Of a stretch of 64,000 bases of DNA, positions 46,233 to 54,634 are shown in pieces. Position 1 is the first letter of the stretch. Each line of letters starts with the position of its first letter. Source of the stretch: Hyphomicrobiales bacterium (lineage in GTDB: Bacteria; Pseudomonadota; Alphaproteobacteria; Rhizobiales; OSC116); the NCBI GenBank assembly GCA_013214705.1, contig JABSRZ010000005.1:1-64000 (forward strand), read 5' to 3'. The translations under genes were made by a program, and so were the position numbers. Under the pieces are notes generated by a model. That model had not been told where the DNA came from. It saw only the letters and a program-made list of their open reading frames with translations, and made no database searches.

Positions 46233-47468
46233 TTATACAATGTCAGATTCTGGTGTGGCGCTAATTTTATGAATGCTGAGGTCTGCACCCTTATATTCTT
46301 GTTCATCAGTTAAGCGAATGCCAACCAGTTTTTTGAGCAAGCCATAGCTGATAAGGCCAGACAACATAGCGATGCTGATGATAATGAGCGAGCCGATAAT
46401 TTGCGCCATAAAGCTAACCCCGCCAAGGCCGCCAAGAGCTTGTAAGCCAAAAATACCCGCCGCAACCGCGCCCCAGAGGCCGCATAAGCCATGTAATGGC
46501 CAAACGCCCAATACATCATCTATCTTAAATTTATTTTGGCAAATGTGGAACATATATACAAATATAGCGCCGGCCACACCGCCGACCACAAGTGAGCCAA
46601 CGGGGTGCATAATATCAGAACCCGCACAAACCGCGACCAAACCCGCCAAGGCCCCATTATGAATAAAACCCGGGTCATTTTTGCCAACAACTAGCGCGGC
46701 CAAAATGCCGCCGACCATGGCCATAAGTGAATTCATCGCCACCAAACCAGACACCGCCACCGTGCTAGCGGCAGAAATAACGTTAAAGCCAAACCAACCA
46801 ATACATAACAACCATGAGCCCAGCGCCAACCATGGAATAGACGAAGGCAATATGCCCATCACCTTGCCGCTACGGCCATAACGACCGAGCCTTGGCCCGA
46901 GGAGCACAACCGCAATAAGCGCCAACCAACCGCCAAAGGCATGGACAATGGCCGAGCCAGCGAAATCGTGAAAGGCAGCCCCAAAAGTGACCTCTAACCA
47001 AGCCTGTACACCATAATTACCGTTCCAAAACATGCCTTCGACCAACGGGTAGAACAGGCCAACAATTGCCGCAGTGGCAATTACCTGTGGCCAAAAACGG
47101 GCGCGTTCGGCAATGCCGCCAGAAATAATTGCCGGAATGGCCGCTGCAAAAGTCGCTAAAAAGAAGAATTTGACCAGACTTAAGCCTTGGGGGCCAAAAT
47201 TTGAGCCTTCGGTTTGGCCACTAAGCACAGCGGCGTTGACAAAGAAATGGTCGCCATAGGAAATATAATAGCCAATGGTGAAATAAAATAAGATTGAAAC
47301 CGCAAAATCGACCAATATTTTGACCAAAGCGTTAACTTGGTTTTTATGCCGAACCGTGCCCAGCTCCAAAAAAGCAAACCCGCCATGCATGGCAAATACC
47401 AGTATAGCGCCCACCAGCAAGAAAAACACATCGACCCCCACAGAAAAACTCGTGATTTCTTGCGACAT
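46233..47468 (-). CDS. Ammonium transporter (Amt family)
   Basis: 411 residues with about eleven TM helices. The pore twin-His are in AAFHDFAGSAIVHAFGGW and WPLHGLCGLWGAVA; GGIAERARFWPQ and WFGFNVISA are also family marks. It begins MSQEITSFSVGVDVFFLLVG without a cleavable signal. The usual PII partner gene glnK is absent from both sides; instead ptsN ends only 38 nt upstream on the same strand. This couples ammonium uptake to the nitrogen-PTS gene by position. Confidence 0.95.
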   Translation of the reverse strand: MSQEITSFSVGVDVFFLLVGAILVFAMHGGFAFLELGTVRHKNQVNALVKILVDFAVSILFYFTIGYYISYGDHFFVNAAVLSGQTEGSNFGPQGLSLVKFFFLATFAAAIPAIISGGIAERARFWPQVIATAAIVGLFYPLVEGMFWNGNYGVQAWLEVTFGAAFHDFAGSAIVHAFGGWLALIAVVLLGPRLGRYGRSGKVMGILPSSIPWLALGSWLLCIGWFGFNVISAASTVAVSGLVAMNSLMAMVGGILAALVVGKNDPGFIHNGALAGLVAVCAGSDIMHPVGSLVVGGVAGAIFVYMFHICQNKFKIDDVLGVWPLHGLCGLWGAVAAGIFGLQALGGLGGVSFMAQIIGSLIIISIAMLSGLISYGLLKKLVGIRLTDEQEYKGADLSIHKISATPESDIV

Positions 47469-47506
47469 GATATTTCCTTTAAATAGGGGATGATTTGGTA
47501 TTAGAT

Positions 47507-47971
47507 TTAGGCAGCATTTGCATTTTTAATTTGGGTTAATACTGCGTAGAGGCTGTCGATATTTTCGGCCCCATGTATGCCTTCGATATTTTGGCTATCG
47601 CGCATAAACCGCGATATACGCGCCAGAGCGGTTAAATGGTCAGCGCCAGCGTTTTCTGGCACCATGAGTAAAAAAATCAAATCGACAGGTTTGTCGTCAA
47701 TCGAGTCAAACTCCACCTCGTGGCGCAATTTCACAAACATGCCAACAATTTTAGTTAGGCCCTTGAATTTTGCATGCGGAATGGCAATGCCTTTGCCAAC
47801 GCCGGTCGAACCTAAGCGTTCTCGCTCGAGCAAGGCATCAAAAATATCGCGTTGATCGATATCTGTAGTTTTAGCCGCTTCGTCACTAAGAAACTGTAAA
47901 ATTTGCTTTTTGCTTTTGGCTTTAACATCAATAAATACATTGCTTGATGTCAGAAAATCCAATATTTCCAT
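47507..47971 (-). CDS. ptsN: Nitrogen-regulatory PTS protein EIIA(Ntr)
   Basis: 154 residues. Phosphorelay protein of the nitrogen PTS, which acts in potassium, nitrogen and stress control in relatives. The phosphorylated His lies in GKGIAIPHAKFKGL (about residue 65). VDLIFLLMVPENAGADHLTA and RISRFMRD are family segments. Follows hpf by 71 nt and precedes amt by 38 nt on the same strand. Confidence 0.96.
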   Translation of the reverse strand: MEILDFLTSSNVFIDVKAKSKKQILQFLSDEAAKTTDIDQRDIFDALLERERLGSTGVGKGIAIPHAKFKGLTKIVGMFVKLRHEVEFDSIDDKPVDLIFLLMVPENAGADHLTALARISRFMRDSQNIEGIHGAENIDSLYAVLTQIKNANAA

Positions 47972-48042
47972 TCAGTCACTAAGAATGCAGACAAAATATC
48001 TGCATTCAACTCCGTTTTACTTTTTAAAATTACGGCTGCCCG

Positions 48043-48612
48043 CTAATCTTTGGGGCTAATCCAGCCTATATTTCCATCGTTGCGACGATAAACCACATTT
48101 ATGGCCTCTTTACCACCATTTTTAAACAATAGAAACGAAGAATCAGAGATATCCATTTGCATCACCGCTTCACCGACCGATAATTCACTGATTTTTGTGG
48201 TAGTCTCGGCCACAATAACTGGCGATAAATCGCTTGGTTCGTCTAAATGGTCATCATGTGCAGCAATGATAATGTCTTTAACTTCCATCATTTTAATCGG
48301 GTTCAAATTCGATTGATGATGGTTTTTAAGCCTTCTTTTATAACGTCTTAAGCGTTTGTCGAGTTTTTCGACCGCTTCATCGAAGCTGGTGTAAGCATCC
48401 GCATCTTTAAAATGTGAATTTAAATTCATGCCAGAGTCTAAATGCAGTGCACATTCGGTGGTAAATGTACGGCCTTCTTTGATAATTGTGACATGCGCCG
48501 ATGCGCGTTCATCATCAAAATATTTTGAAACAATGTCAGTGACCACGCTGGTGATATGCTCACCAAAGGCACTGCCGACATCCATTTGTTTACCTGTAAC
48601 TTGTATTTGCAT
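48043..48612 (-). CDS. hpf: Long-form ribosome hibernation promoting factor
   Basis: 189 residues, long HPF. The N-terminal ribosome-binding domain (about 1-105) begins MQIQVTGKQMDVGSAFGEHI and has HVTIIKEGRTFTTECALHL with the basic KLDKRLRRYKRRLKNHH. The C-terminal dimerisation domain (about 130-189) has TTKISELSVGEAVMQMDISD, VYRRNDGNIGWISPKD. It joins two ribosomes into inactive 100S particles. Between rpoN and ptsN as in most proteobacteria. AGGAG lies 5-9 nt before the ATG. Confidence 0.95.
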   Translation of the reverse strand: MQIQVTGKQMDVGSAFGEHITSVVTDIVSKYFDDERASAHVTIIKEGRTFTTECALHLDSGMNLNSHFKDADAYTSFDEAVEKLDKRLRRYKRRLKNHHQSNLNPIKMMEVKDIIIAAHDDHLDEPSDLSPVIVAETTTKISELSVGEAVMQMDISDSSFLLFKNGGKEAINVVYRRNDGNIGWISPKD

Positions 48613-48658
48613 AACGACTCCTTTTTATGCGGCTCATATTTAATGAGCGTTTATAACG

Positions 48659-48682
48659 GTTCAAATGGCAGGCCATTTGAAC
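48659..48682. repeat. Perfect inverted repeat upstream of hpf
   Basis: GTTCAAATGG and CCATTTGAAC form a 10-bp perfect stem with a 4-nt loop (CAGG), 47 nt before the hpf start and 36 nt after the small ORF stop. A nearby AAGCTTGAAAGCTT palindrome lies at about 48697-48710. There is no U-run, so it is a leader hairpin or protein site rather than a clear terminator. Confidence 0.5.
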
Positions 48683-48717
48683 GGCGGGGGGTATAAAGCT
48701 TGAAAGCTTCGGACTTA

Positions 48718-48903
48718 CTAAATATAGGTATCAGAACGCGCTTTACCAGACCCAATGGCCGCAGCCATTGAGTGGATAGAGATACCATTATATTGTGTAA
48801 ACGAAATGTGTAGGCGGTGCATAAACATTGGCAAACGTGCCAAACGCTGGATATGTAGAGCTAAATTGCAATCGTTTTTAACAACGCGCAGAATACTTAA
48901 CAT
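48718..48903 (-). CDS. Possible small protein between rpoN and hpf
   Basis: A 61-residue frame with a well placed AGGAC about 8 nt before the ATG. The protein is basic, with LHIQRLARLPMFMHRLHIS, and ends with a Gly/Ala segment (HSMAAAIGSGKARSDTYI). I do not recognise a family. It is the only plausible gene in the 566 bases between rpoN and hpf and lies on their strand. It could be a chance frame; conservation would settle it. Confidence 0.4.
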   Translation of the reverse strand: MLSILRVVKNDCNLALHIQRLARLPMFMHRLHISFTQYNGISIHSMAAAIGSGKARSDTYI

Positions 48904-49044
48904 TAAGAAGTCCTAACCCTTAGCAATTGGCGCAAGAGAATTCGCAAAAACTTAACTAGATGGACAGCAAAATTTTATCTCGAGCACCAATTGTATGTTG
49001 AGTGTAAGCCCTAAATAAACAGTTGAGCAAGCAAGAAATGCAAA

Positions 49045-49077
49045 AATATTCAAAAAAAACTGATATTTTTGAATATT
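49045..49077. repeat. AT-rich perfect inverted repeat downstream of rpoN
   Basis: AATATTCAAAAA and TTTTTGAATATT are perfect 12-bp arms around a 9-nt loop, about 100 nt beyond the rpoN stop. The rest of 48904-49178 is AT-rich with no gene. It may end rpoN transcription or be a regulator site for the downstream small ORF/hpf promoter. Confidence 0.5.
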
Positions 49078-49178
49078 ATAGTTAACTTTAGAAAGTTGCA
49101 GAAATTAATTATGTTTCAAGCCACATATCGGCGTAAATTGCCCAGAAGCAGATTATCTTGACGCAGATTAATTTGGGG

Positions 49179-50753
49179 CTAACTGAGCAAATGCTTTTTT
49201 TGTTTGCGGCGGTTGATAGATGACGGTAATTTTAGCGCCTCGCGATATTTGGCAACCGTACGCCGGGCAATGTCGATGCCGACTTCTTTTAATAACCCGG
49301 CCAATTTGTCATCAGACAAAATCTTTTTTGGGTCTTCATCATCGATAAGTTTTTGAATGCGGGCTTTGACCGCCTCGGAGGAATGGCCCTCACCGCCATC
49401 GGCACTAGGCACAGATGAATTGAAGAAATATTTAAGTTCAAACAAACCGCGCTCAGTCATCATATATTTATGATTGGTCACTCGGCTAATGGTCGATTCG
49501 TGCATTTCAACGGCGTCAGCCACGGTTTTCAAATTAAGCGGCCGCAAATATTCGACCCCATAAACCAAAAACCCATCTTGTTGTTTTACAATTTCGGTCG
49601 CGACTTTAAGGATGGTGGTGGCGCGTTGCTCCAAGCTGCGCACCAGCCAATTGGCATTGCTCAGGCATTCGGTTAAAAACTCTATATCAGTTTTGTCATT
49701 TACGGTTTTGCGCAGGTCGGCATAATAATTTTGGTTGACCAAAATTTTAGGTAGGCTGGCACTGTTTAATTCTATGCGCCATGAGCCATCTTTTTTTTGC
49801 CGAACAAAAATATCGGGTATAACCGTTTGGGCGTTGGCGGTGCCATATTTAAGCCCCGGCTTGGGGTTTAATTGCTTAATTTCGGCCAACATTTGCGCCA
49901 AATCTTCGGCATCAGCGCCGGTGATGGTTTGCAACTCATCTAATTTATGCTCGGCCAAAAGATGTATATTTTCGACAAATAATGTCATCATCGGGTCTAA
50001 ACGGTCAAGTTCGGCCAGTTGTAAAGCCAAACATTCGGCGACATTGCGGGCAAAAACCCCGACCGGTTCTAACTTTTGCAATTGTTTTAATATACGCAGT
50101 ATTTTTGCGGACGAGCTGCCAAGCCGTTCGGCCGCACCGTCTATTGTGCCATTTAAATAGCCGCCTTCGTCTAACATATCAACCAAATGCAAGGCTATGG
50201 TTTTATCGACAATGTTTAAAAATGTGTAATTAATTTGATCGGTAATATGGCCTTTAAGGGTTATTTCGGCGCTGTTTAAATTTTCCAACGCTTCGGTGCC
50301 GCCATATTGGTCTTCGCGGGTGCTGGTGGTGGCGCCGACTGCCACATTGTCCCAACTGTCATCGGCCTGTTTGGTATATTGCTCTTCATTTTGGGCTTTG
50401 TCGGCGCGCGCCTCATCGGTATATACATTGTCAAACTCGGTATCTAAATTGCCAGCCTCGCGGGTCGGCAGCATTTCCTCGCTTAAATTTAATTCTACCT
50501 CAGAGCTGTCTTTTTGGCTTGAATCTTCATCTAACCGCGCATCATTGGTGGCATTGGGCGAAAGGTCATCATTTTCAACCCCATCGGCCTCGCCAGTGTC
50601 AATTTCAAGCAACGGGTTGCGCTCTAATTCACTTTCGATGTGTGACGTAAGCTCGAGGTTAGACAATTGCAACAGCTTAATGGCTTGCTGCAATTGCGGG
50701 GTCATCACTAAAGATTGACCTTGTCGAATTTCCAACCTTGGTGTCAGTGCCAT
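49179..50753 (-). CDS. rpoN: RNA polymerase sigma-54 factor
   Basis: 524 residues. Alternative sigma factor for -24/-12 promoters. Region I: RQGQSLVMTPQLQQAIKLLQ, with LSNLELTSHIESELERNPLL. An acidic region II spans about 50-140. The core-binding part follows, then the HTH (TVADAVEMHESTISRVTNHK) and the RpoN box ARRTVAKYRE (496-505). rnd ends 8 nt upstream, so transcription is probably shared. In relatives the lptC-lptA-lptB genes usually precede rpoN; they are absent here. Confidence 0.98.
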   Translation of the reverse strand: MALTPRLEIRQGQSLVMTPQLQQAIKLLQLSNLELTSHIESELERNPLLEIDTGEADGVENDDLSPNATNDARLDEDSSQKDSSEVELNLSEEMLPTREAGNLDTEFDNVYTDEARADKAQNEEQYTKQADDSWDNVAVGATTSTREDQYGGTEALENLNSAEITLKGHITDQINYTFLNIVDKTIALHLVDMLDEGGYLNGTIDGAAERLGSSSAKILRILKQLQKLEPVGVFARNVAECLALQLAELDRLDPMMTLFVENIHLLAEHKLDELQTITGADAEDLAQMLAEIKQLNPKPGLKYGTANAQTVIPDIFVRQKKDGSWRIELNSASLPKILVNQNYYADLRKTVNDKTDIEFLTECLSNANWLVRSLEQRATTILKVATEIVKQQDGFLVYGVEYLRPLNLKTVADAVEMHESTISRVTNHKYMMTERGLFELKYFFNSSVPSADGGEGHSSEAVKARIQKLIDDEDPKKILSDDKLAGLLKEVGIDIARRTVAKYREALKLPSSINRRKQKKHLLS

Positions 50754-50761
50754 GGGGAGCC

Positions 50762-51388
50762 TTACTGCCCTTTATGCGAAAAAATATCATGATCGCCCCA
50801 GCCGAGCAAATCTAGCTCTGCCCGGGTGGCCATAAAATCAAAGCAACTTTTGGCAAGCTCGGTGCGGCTTTCGCGTGCCAACATAACGTCTAGTTTTGCC
50901 ATAAGTTGGTGCAGGTATAATACATCAGAGGCGGCATATCTTTGCTGAGCGTCAGACAAGGTTTCAGCGCCCCAGTCGGAGCTTTGTTGGCCTTTGTCGA
51001 GCGAGACGCCAATCAGCTCGCGGCACAGGTCTTTTAGCCCATGATAACTGGTATAGGTACGCACCAATTTAGAAGCAATTTTGGTGCAATATATCGGCGT
51101 GCAATCGACATTTAGATATTGTTTGATAACCGCCACATCAAACCGCGCAAAATGGAATATTTTAAGAATTTTTGGGTCGCTAAATAGCCGTTCTAAATTG
51201 GGCGCAGCATAGCGGCTGCGATCAAGCTGCACCAGATGCGCCACGCCATCGCCAAATGACAATTGCACCAAACATAATTTATCGCGCAAAGGGTTTAAAC
51301 CCATTGTTTCGCTATCGACAGCCACAATGGTGCCAAATTCTAAATCATCCGGCAAATCGCCTTGGTGTAAATGTATTTTTTGGCTCAT
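50762..51388 (-). CDS. RNase D-like 3'-5' exonuclease
   Basis: 208 residues, a DEDD-family exonuclease domain without the HRDC domains of E. coli RNase D. Motif I is AVDSETMGLNP, motif II KIFHFARFDVAVI, and motif III YAASDVLYLHQL. Short RNase D-like proteins of this kind are standard upstream of lpt/rpoN in rhizobia. It likely trims tRNA or other structured RNA ends. Only 8 nt separate it from rpoN. Confidence 0.9.
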   Translation of the reverse strand: MSQKIHLHQGDLPDDLEFGTIVAVDSETMGLNPLRDKLCLVQLSFGDGVAHLVQLDRSRYAAPNLERLFSDPKILKIFHFARFDVAVIKQYLNVDCTPIYCTKIASKLVRTYTSYHGLKDLCRELIGVSLDKGQQSSDWGAETLSDAQQRYAASDVLYLHQLMAKLDVMLARESRTELAKSCFDFMATRAELDLLGWGDHDIFSHKGQ

Positions 51389-51572
51389 ATAATGACCTGT
51401 GTTAATTCGTGTTCGTGATGTTTAGCATCTTAGGCCTTAATGTCAATTCTTCAAACCTAAATTGGTTAAGCACGAGAAATATTCTAGTTTTGCCTTGAGT
51501 TGCTTCTAAACAAGCCATATACATAATTAACCAAAATATATGAATTTATCTAACCAAATTAGGCAGGCGGCA

Positions 51573-52562
51573 ATGACCAATTCTACAGATAAAATTGTGA
51601 CCGTAATCGGTGGTTCAGGCTTTATTGGACGTTATGTAACCAGAAGTTTAGCCAAAGCTGGCTACCGCGTGCGGGTGGCAACCAGACGGCCAGATTTAGC
51701 CGGTCATTTGCAAACCAACGGCAATGTTGGGCAAGTGTTTCCGGTGCAGGTCAATATCCGCTACCCCAGCTCTATTGACGCGGCCATAAAAGGTGCCGAT
51801 TATGTGATTAATTTGGCCGGGATATTAGACCCAAGCGGCAAACAAAAATTTGGTGTTGTTAATGCCGTCGGGGCTAAAATTGTGGCCGAAATGGCAACCA
51901 AACACCGGGTTAAGAAATTGGTGCATTTTTCGACTTTAAATGTAGCAGCCAAACAAAATGCCGATGATAAATATAGTTATTTAAGCTCAAATTTTGACGG
52001 TGAAGAAAATGCAGCCGCCGCATTTGCCGATGCCATTATAGTGCGGCCATCATTGGTGTTTGGCGCCGAAGACAGATTGTTTAACCGGCACGCCCATTTT
52101 GCCAAATTAAACCGTAAATTTGTGCCGGTTTTTAGCGATTTAGACAAAAGCTTTGAACCCGTATTTGTCAATGATGTGGCCAAAGCAGTGGTGGCCATGC
52201 TAGAGGGCGACCATGCGGGCAAAACCTTTGAACTTGGCGGGCCGCGCAAAATGACCATGGGCGAAATTGTGCAAACCACATTGAACGCCATTGACCGTGA
52301 CATTAAAATGGTTCGCCTGCCGCGTTTTTTAAGCAATATTATCGCCTCTATTTGCACCCTTTTGCCATATTCTTGGGTCACCAAAGGCGAACTGAAATTA
52401 TGGTCAGCCGACCAATTGGTAACCGAAGAAGCCAAACAAGCCGGTCTAACATTGGCTGGCCTGGGCATCGAAGCCACCGATTGCGAAGAAGCTATGCTGC
52501 CATATTTGCAACATTTCCGCCCCATGGGCGACTACGGATTGCATGAGCTGAAGCAAGAATAG
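51573..52562 (+). CDS. NAD(P)-binding SDR, complex I NDUFA9-like
   Basis: 329 residues from ATG 51573, preceded by AGGCGGC; an ATG at 51540 would add 11 residues without a ribosome site. An extended/atypical SDR: VTVIGGSGFIGRYVTRSLAK is the Rossmann motif, with RVRVATRRPDLAGHLQTNGN, NLAGIL, and VRPSLVFGAEDRLFN. This is the NDUFA9-like family of alphaproteobacteria, related to a mitochondrial complex I accessory subunit. A role in complex I here is inferred from family only. Followed by a repeat element and convergent uppP. Confidence 0.88.
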   Translation: MTNSTDKIVTVIGGSGFIGRYVTRSLAKAGYRVRVATRRPDLAGHLQTNGNVGQVFPVQVNIRYPSSIDAAIKGADYVINLAGILDPSGKQKFGVVNAVGAKIVAEMATKHRVKKLVHFSTLNVAAKQNADDKYSYLSSNFDGEENAAAAFADAIIVRPSLVFGAEDRLFNRHAHFAKLNRKFVPVFSDLDKSFEPVFVNDVAKAVVAMLEGDHAGKTFELGGPRKMTMGEIVQTTLNAIDRDIKMVRLPRFLSNIIASICTLLPYSWVTKGELKLWSADQLVTEEAKQAGLTLAGLGIEATDCEEAMLPYLQHFRPMGDYGLHELKQE

Positions 52563-52569
52563 ATCAGCT

Positions 52570-52976
52570 CTGAGTTTCTATCTGCCCCCAAGCACCCCTG
52601 TATCTCAGTGAGCGCGAAAGCGGCCGCTCGAAGCCGCTGCCGACCAACGCGCGGAGGCTAGCTGACACTTGCGGAGCAAGTGACTGCGCACGCAAGTGCC
52701 AACAGTGAGAAGGCCGACAGGCCGCACGAACGTATAAATGCAGACTTCCAGAGCACTGGCAGGAACGCTAACTGTCTACGTCTTTGCAGCCTCAACCGCT
52801 GGTTCAGACGCCGAAACTCCAGCACAAAATATCAACGTCACAGCTTTTCAGCAAACTCCGGGTAGCGCTCCTGCCCAAGCTCCAGCCTCCGCGCGTTAGT
52901 TGGCAGTGGCTTCGAACGGCCGAACACGCGCTCTCTGAATATCACGTTGTGTGGATGCCGGGGCAGACGGAAATTC
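52570..52976. repeat. Inverted-pair module B element between NDUFA9-like gene and uppP
   Basis: Bounded by CTGAGTTTCTATCTGCC (52570-52586) and GGCAGACGGAAATTC (52962-52976), which are inverse of each other. The left arm has GCGCGGAGGCTAG, the hairpin CACTTGC-GGA-GCAAGTG and GAACGTATAAATGCAGACTT. The right arm is shorter, with CCTCCGCGCGTTAG. The centre contains CAGCACAAAATATCAACGTC, the segment found on both sides of the DUF2235 gene near 58-59 kb. It occupies the whole gap. Confidence 0.88.
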
Positions 52977-52988
52977 CCCCGGCTCTCG

Positions 52989-53789
52989 TCACATATATAT
53001 GTATGCAATTAAAACCAGTCCCAACACCAAACGATAGACCACAAATGGTAGCATGCTTACGCGTTTGAGCATGGCCATTAAGCCCCAAATAGCCACTAGC
53101 GCCACCACAAATGACAGGCCGGCCATGATGACGGCGTCTAGCTGTACACTCACATCGCTCTCTTGGCTTAAATCCAGCAACAATAATAGTGATGCGCCTA
53201 AAATTATCGGAATGCCCATCAGCATCGACAATCTGGCCGATTCATCTCGCTTATAACCCAATTTGCGGGCCATCGTCATGGTTGTGCCGCTGCGGCTAGA
53301 GCCGGGGATGAGGGCAAAACATTGGGCAATGCCAATCATCACAGCGTCTTTAACGCTAAAATCTTGCAGGTCTTTGGTCTGCGAGCCAATTTTGTCAAAA
53401 ATATATAAAAACACTGCAAATATAATATTTGCCCATGCAATCACTTCGAGGCTACGCAAGTCATTTACAATGCCGGTTGATTTGAGTATATAACCAACCA
53501 CAAATACCGGTATGGTACTTAAACTTATCAATAAAAACAATGTGCGGTTTTGGCTGTTTTGCCGCCGAAAAATATCTAAAAACCCAGAAAATATTTTTTT
53601 CATATCGCGCCAAAAATATATTATCACCGCCATTAACGAGCCAAAATGCAACGCCACATCGCTCATCACCCCTTGGTCTTGCCAATTGGTTAGCAATGGC
53701 AACATGGCCAAATGGCCAGAAGATGAGATTGGCAAAAACTCAGTAATACCTTGAATGAGAGAAAGAATGATGATTTGTTCTATCGTCAT
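52989..53789 (-). CDS. uppP: Undecaprenyl-diphosphatase
   Basis: 266 residues with about eight TM helices. Recycles the C55 lipid carrier and gives basal bacitracin tolerance. The two active-site motifs are present: QGITEFLPISSSGHLAML with catalytic Glu/Ser, and ALIPGSSRSGTTMTMARKLG. DESARLSMLMGIPIILGASL is also typical. Located between the NDUFA9-like gene and gst, an order shared with relatives. Divergent from gst. Confidence 0.96.
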   Translation of the reverse strand: MTIEQIIILSLIQGITEFLPISSSGHLAMLPLLTNWQDQGVMSDVALHFGSLMAVIIYFWRDMKKIFSGFLDIFRRQNSQNRTLFLLISLSTIPVFVVGYILKSTGIVNDLRSLEVIAWANIIFAVFLYIFDKIGSQTKDLQDFSVKDAVMIGIAQCFALIPGSSRSGTTMTMARKLGYKRDESARLSMLMGIPIILGASLLLLLDLSQESDVSVQLDAVIMAGLSFVVALVAIWGLMAMLKRVSMLPFVVYRLVLGLVLIAYIYM

Positions 53790-53896
53790 ATAAATGCCTG
53801 TTTTAGTGATTTAAACTGTTAACATGATTATTAATTTCATATATGATTTGAATATTAGAAGCAAAACAATTCAAATTTAAGAAAGCACGCCCCCGA

Positions 53897-54592
53897 ATGA
53901 TGAAACTTATGCAATTTCCACTTTGTCCATTTTCGCGCCGGGCGCGTATGACATTGGACGAATATAACATTCGTTATGAATTGCTTGAAGAACATCCATG
54001 GGCGTGGAATGACGAATTTTTAGCCTTAAACCCAGCCGCAAACTTGCCAGTATTGGTCGAGAGTAAAAATGTGGTATTGTGCGGCGTTGTGCCAATTGCC
54101 GAATATTTCGATGAAACCACAGTGAAAACCAGCAGCTCGCATGTGTCGCTATTTCGAGGCACGGCGATAGACCGCGCCGAGGTGCGCCGTCTTATAGAAT
54201 GGTTTGATGGCAAATTTAACCGCGAAGTGACCGAGCTAATTGTGTCTGAAAAAATATACAAACGCTATATAACCGTGGCCGAAGGCGGTGGCTCGCCCGA
54301 CACCCAAATTATCCGGGTTGGCAAACAGAATTTAAACTATCATTTGTCATATATCGATCACTTATTAATTAACCGCGATTGGTTGGCCGGTGAATATATG
54401 AGCCAAGCCGATTTTGCCGCCGCCGCGCATTTAAGCTGCCTCGATTACACTTCCGATGTGCCGTGGAAGGATTATTTGCAAGTCAAAGAATGGTATGTGC
54501 GGATAAAATCTCGCCCATCATTCAGAGGCATTTTAGCCGATAAAATGTTGGGTTATCACCCCGCGCCTCATTATGCTGATTTAGACTTTTAA
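53897..54592 (+). CDS. Glutathione S-transferase family protein
   Basis: 231 residues. The N-terminal thioredoxin-like domain has MQFPLCPFSRRARMTLDEYN (CPFS active-site region), then NPAANLPVLVE. The helical C-terminal domain includes DWLAGEYMSQADFAAAAHLS and SRPSFRGILADKM. The substrate is unknown. ATG at 53897 and the next codon are both Met; either may start. queG follows after 42 nt. This gst-queG pairing is conserved in rhizobia. Confidence 0.9.
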   Translation: MMKLMQFPLCPFSRRARMTLDEYNIRYELLEEHPWAWNDEFLALNPAANLPVLVESKNVVLCGVVPIAEYFDETTVKTSSSHVSLFRGTAIDRAEVRRLIEWFDGKFNREVTELIVSEKIYKRYITVAEGGGSPDTQIIRVGKQNLNYHLSYIDHLLINRDWLAGEYMSQADFAAAAHLSCLDYTSDVPWKDYLQVKEWYVRIKSRPSFRGILADKMLGYHPAPHYADLDF

Positions 54593-54634
54593 CGCCCGCA
54601 TAAATTTTGCGCCGGAGCGCAATTAAGAAACCTA

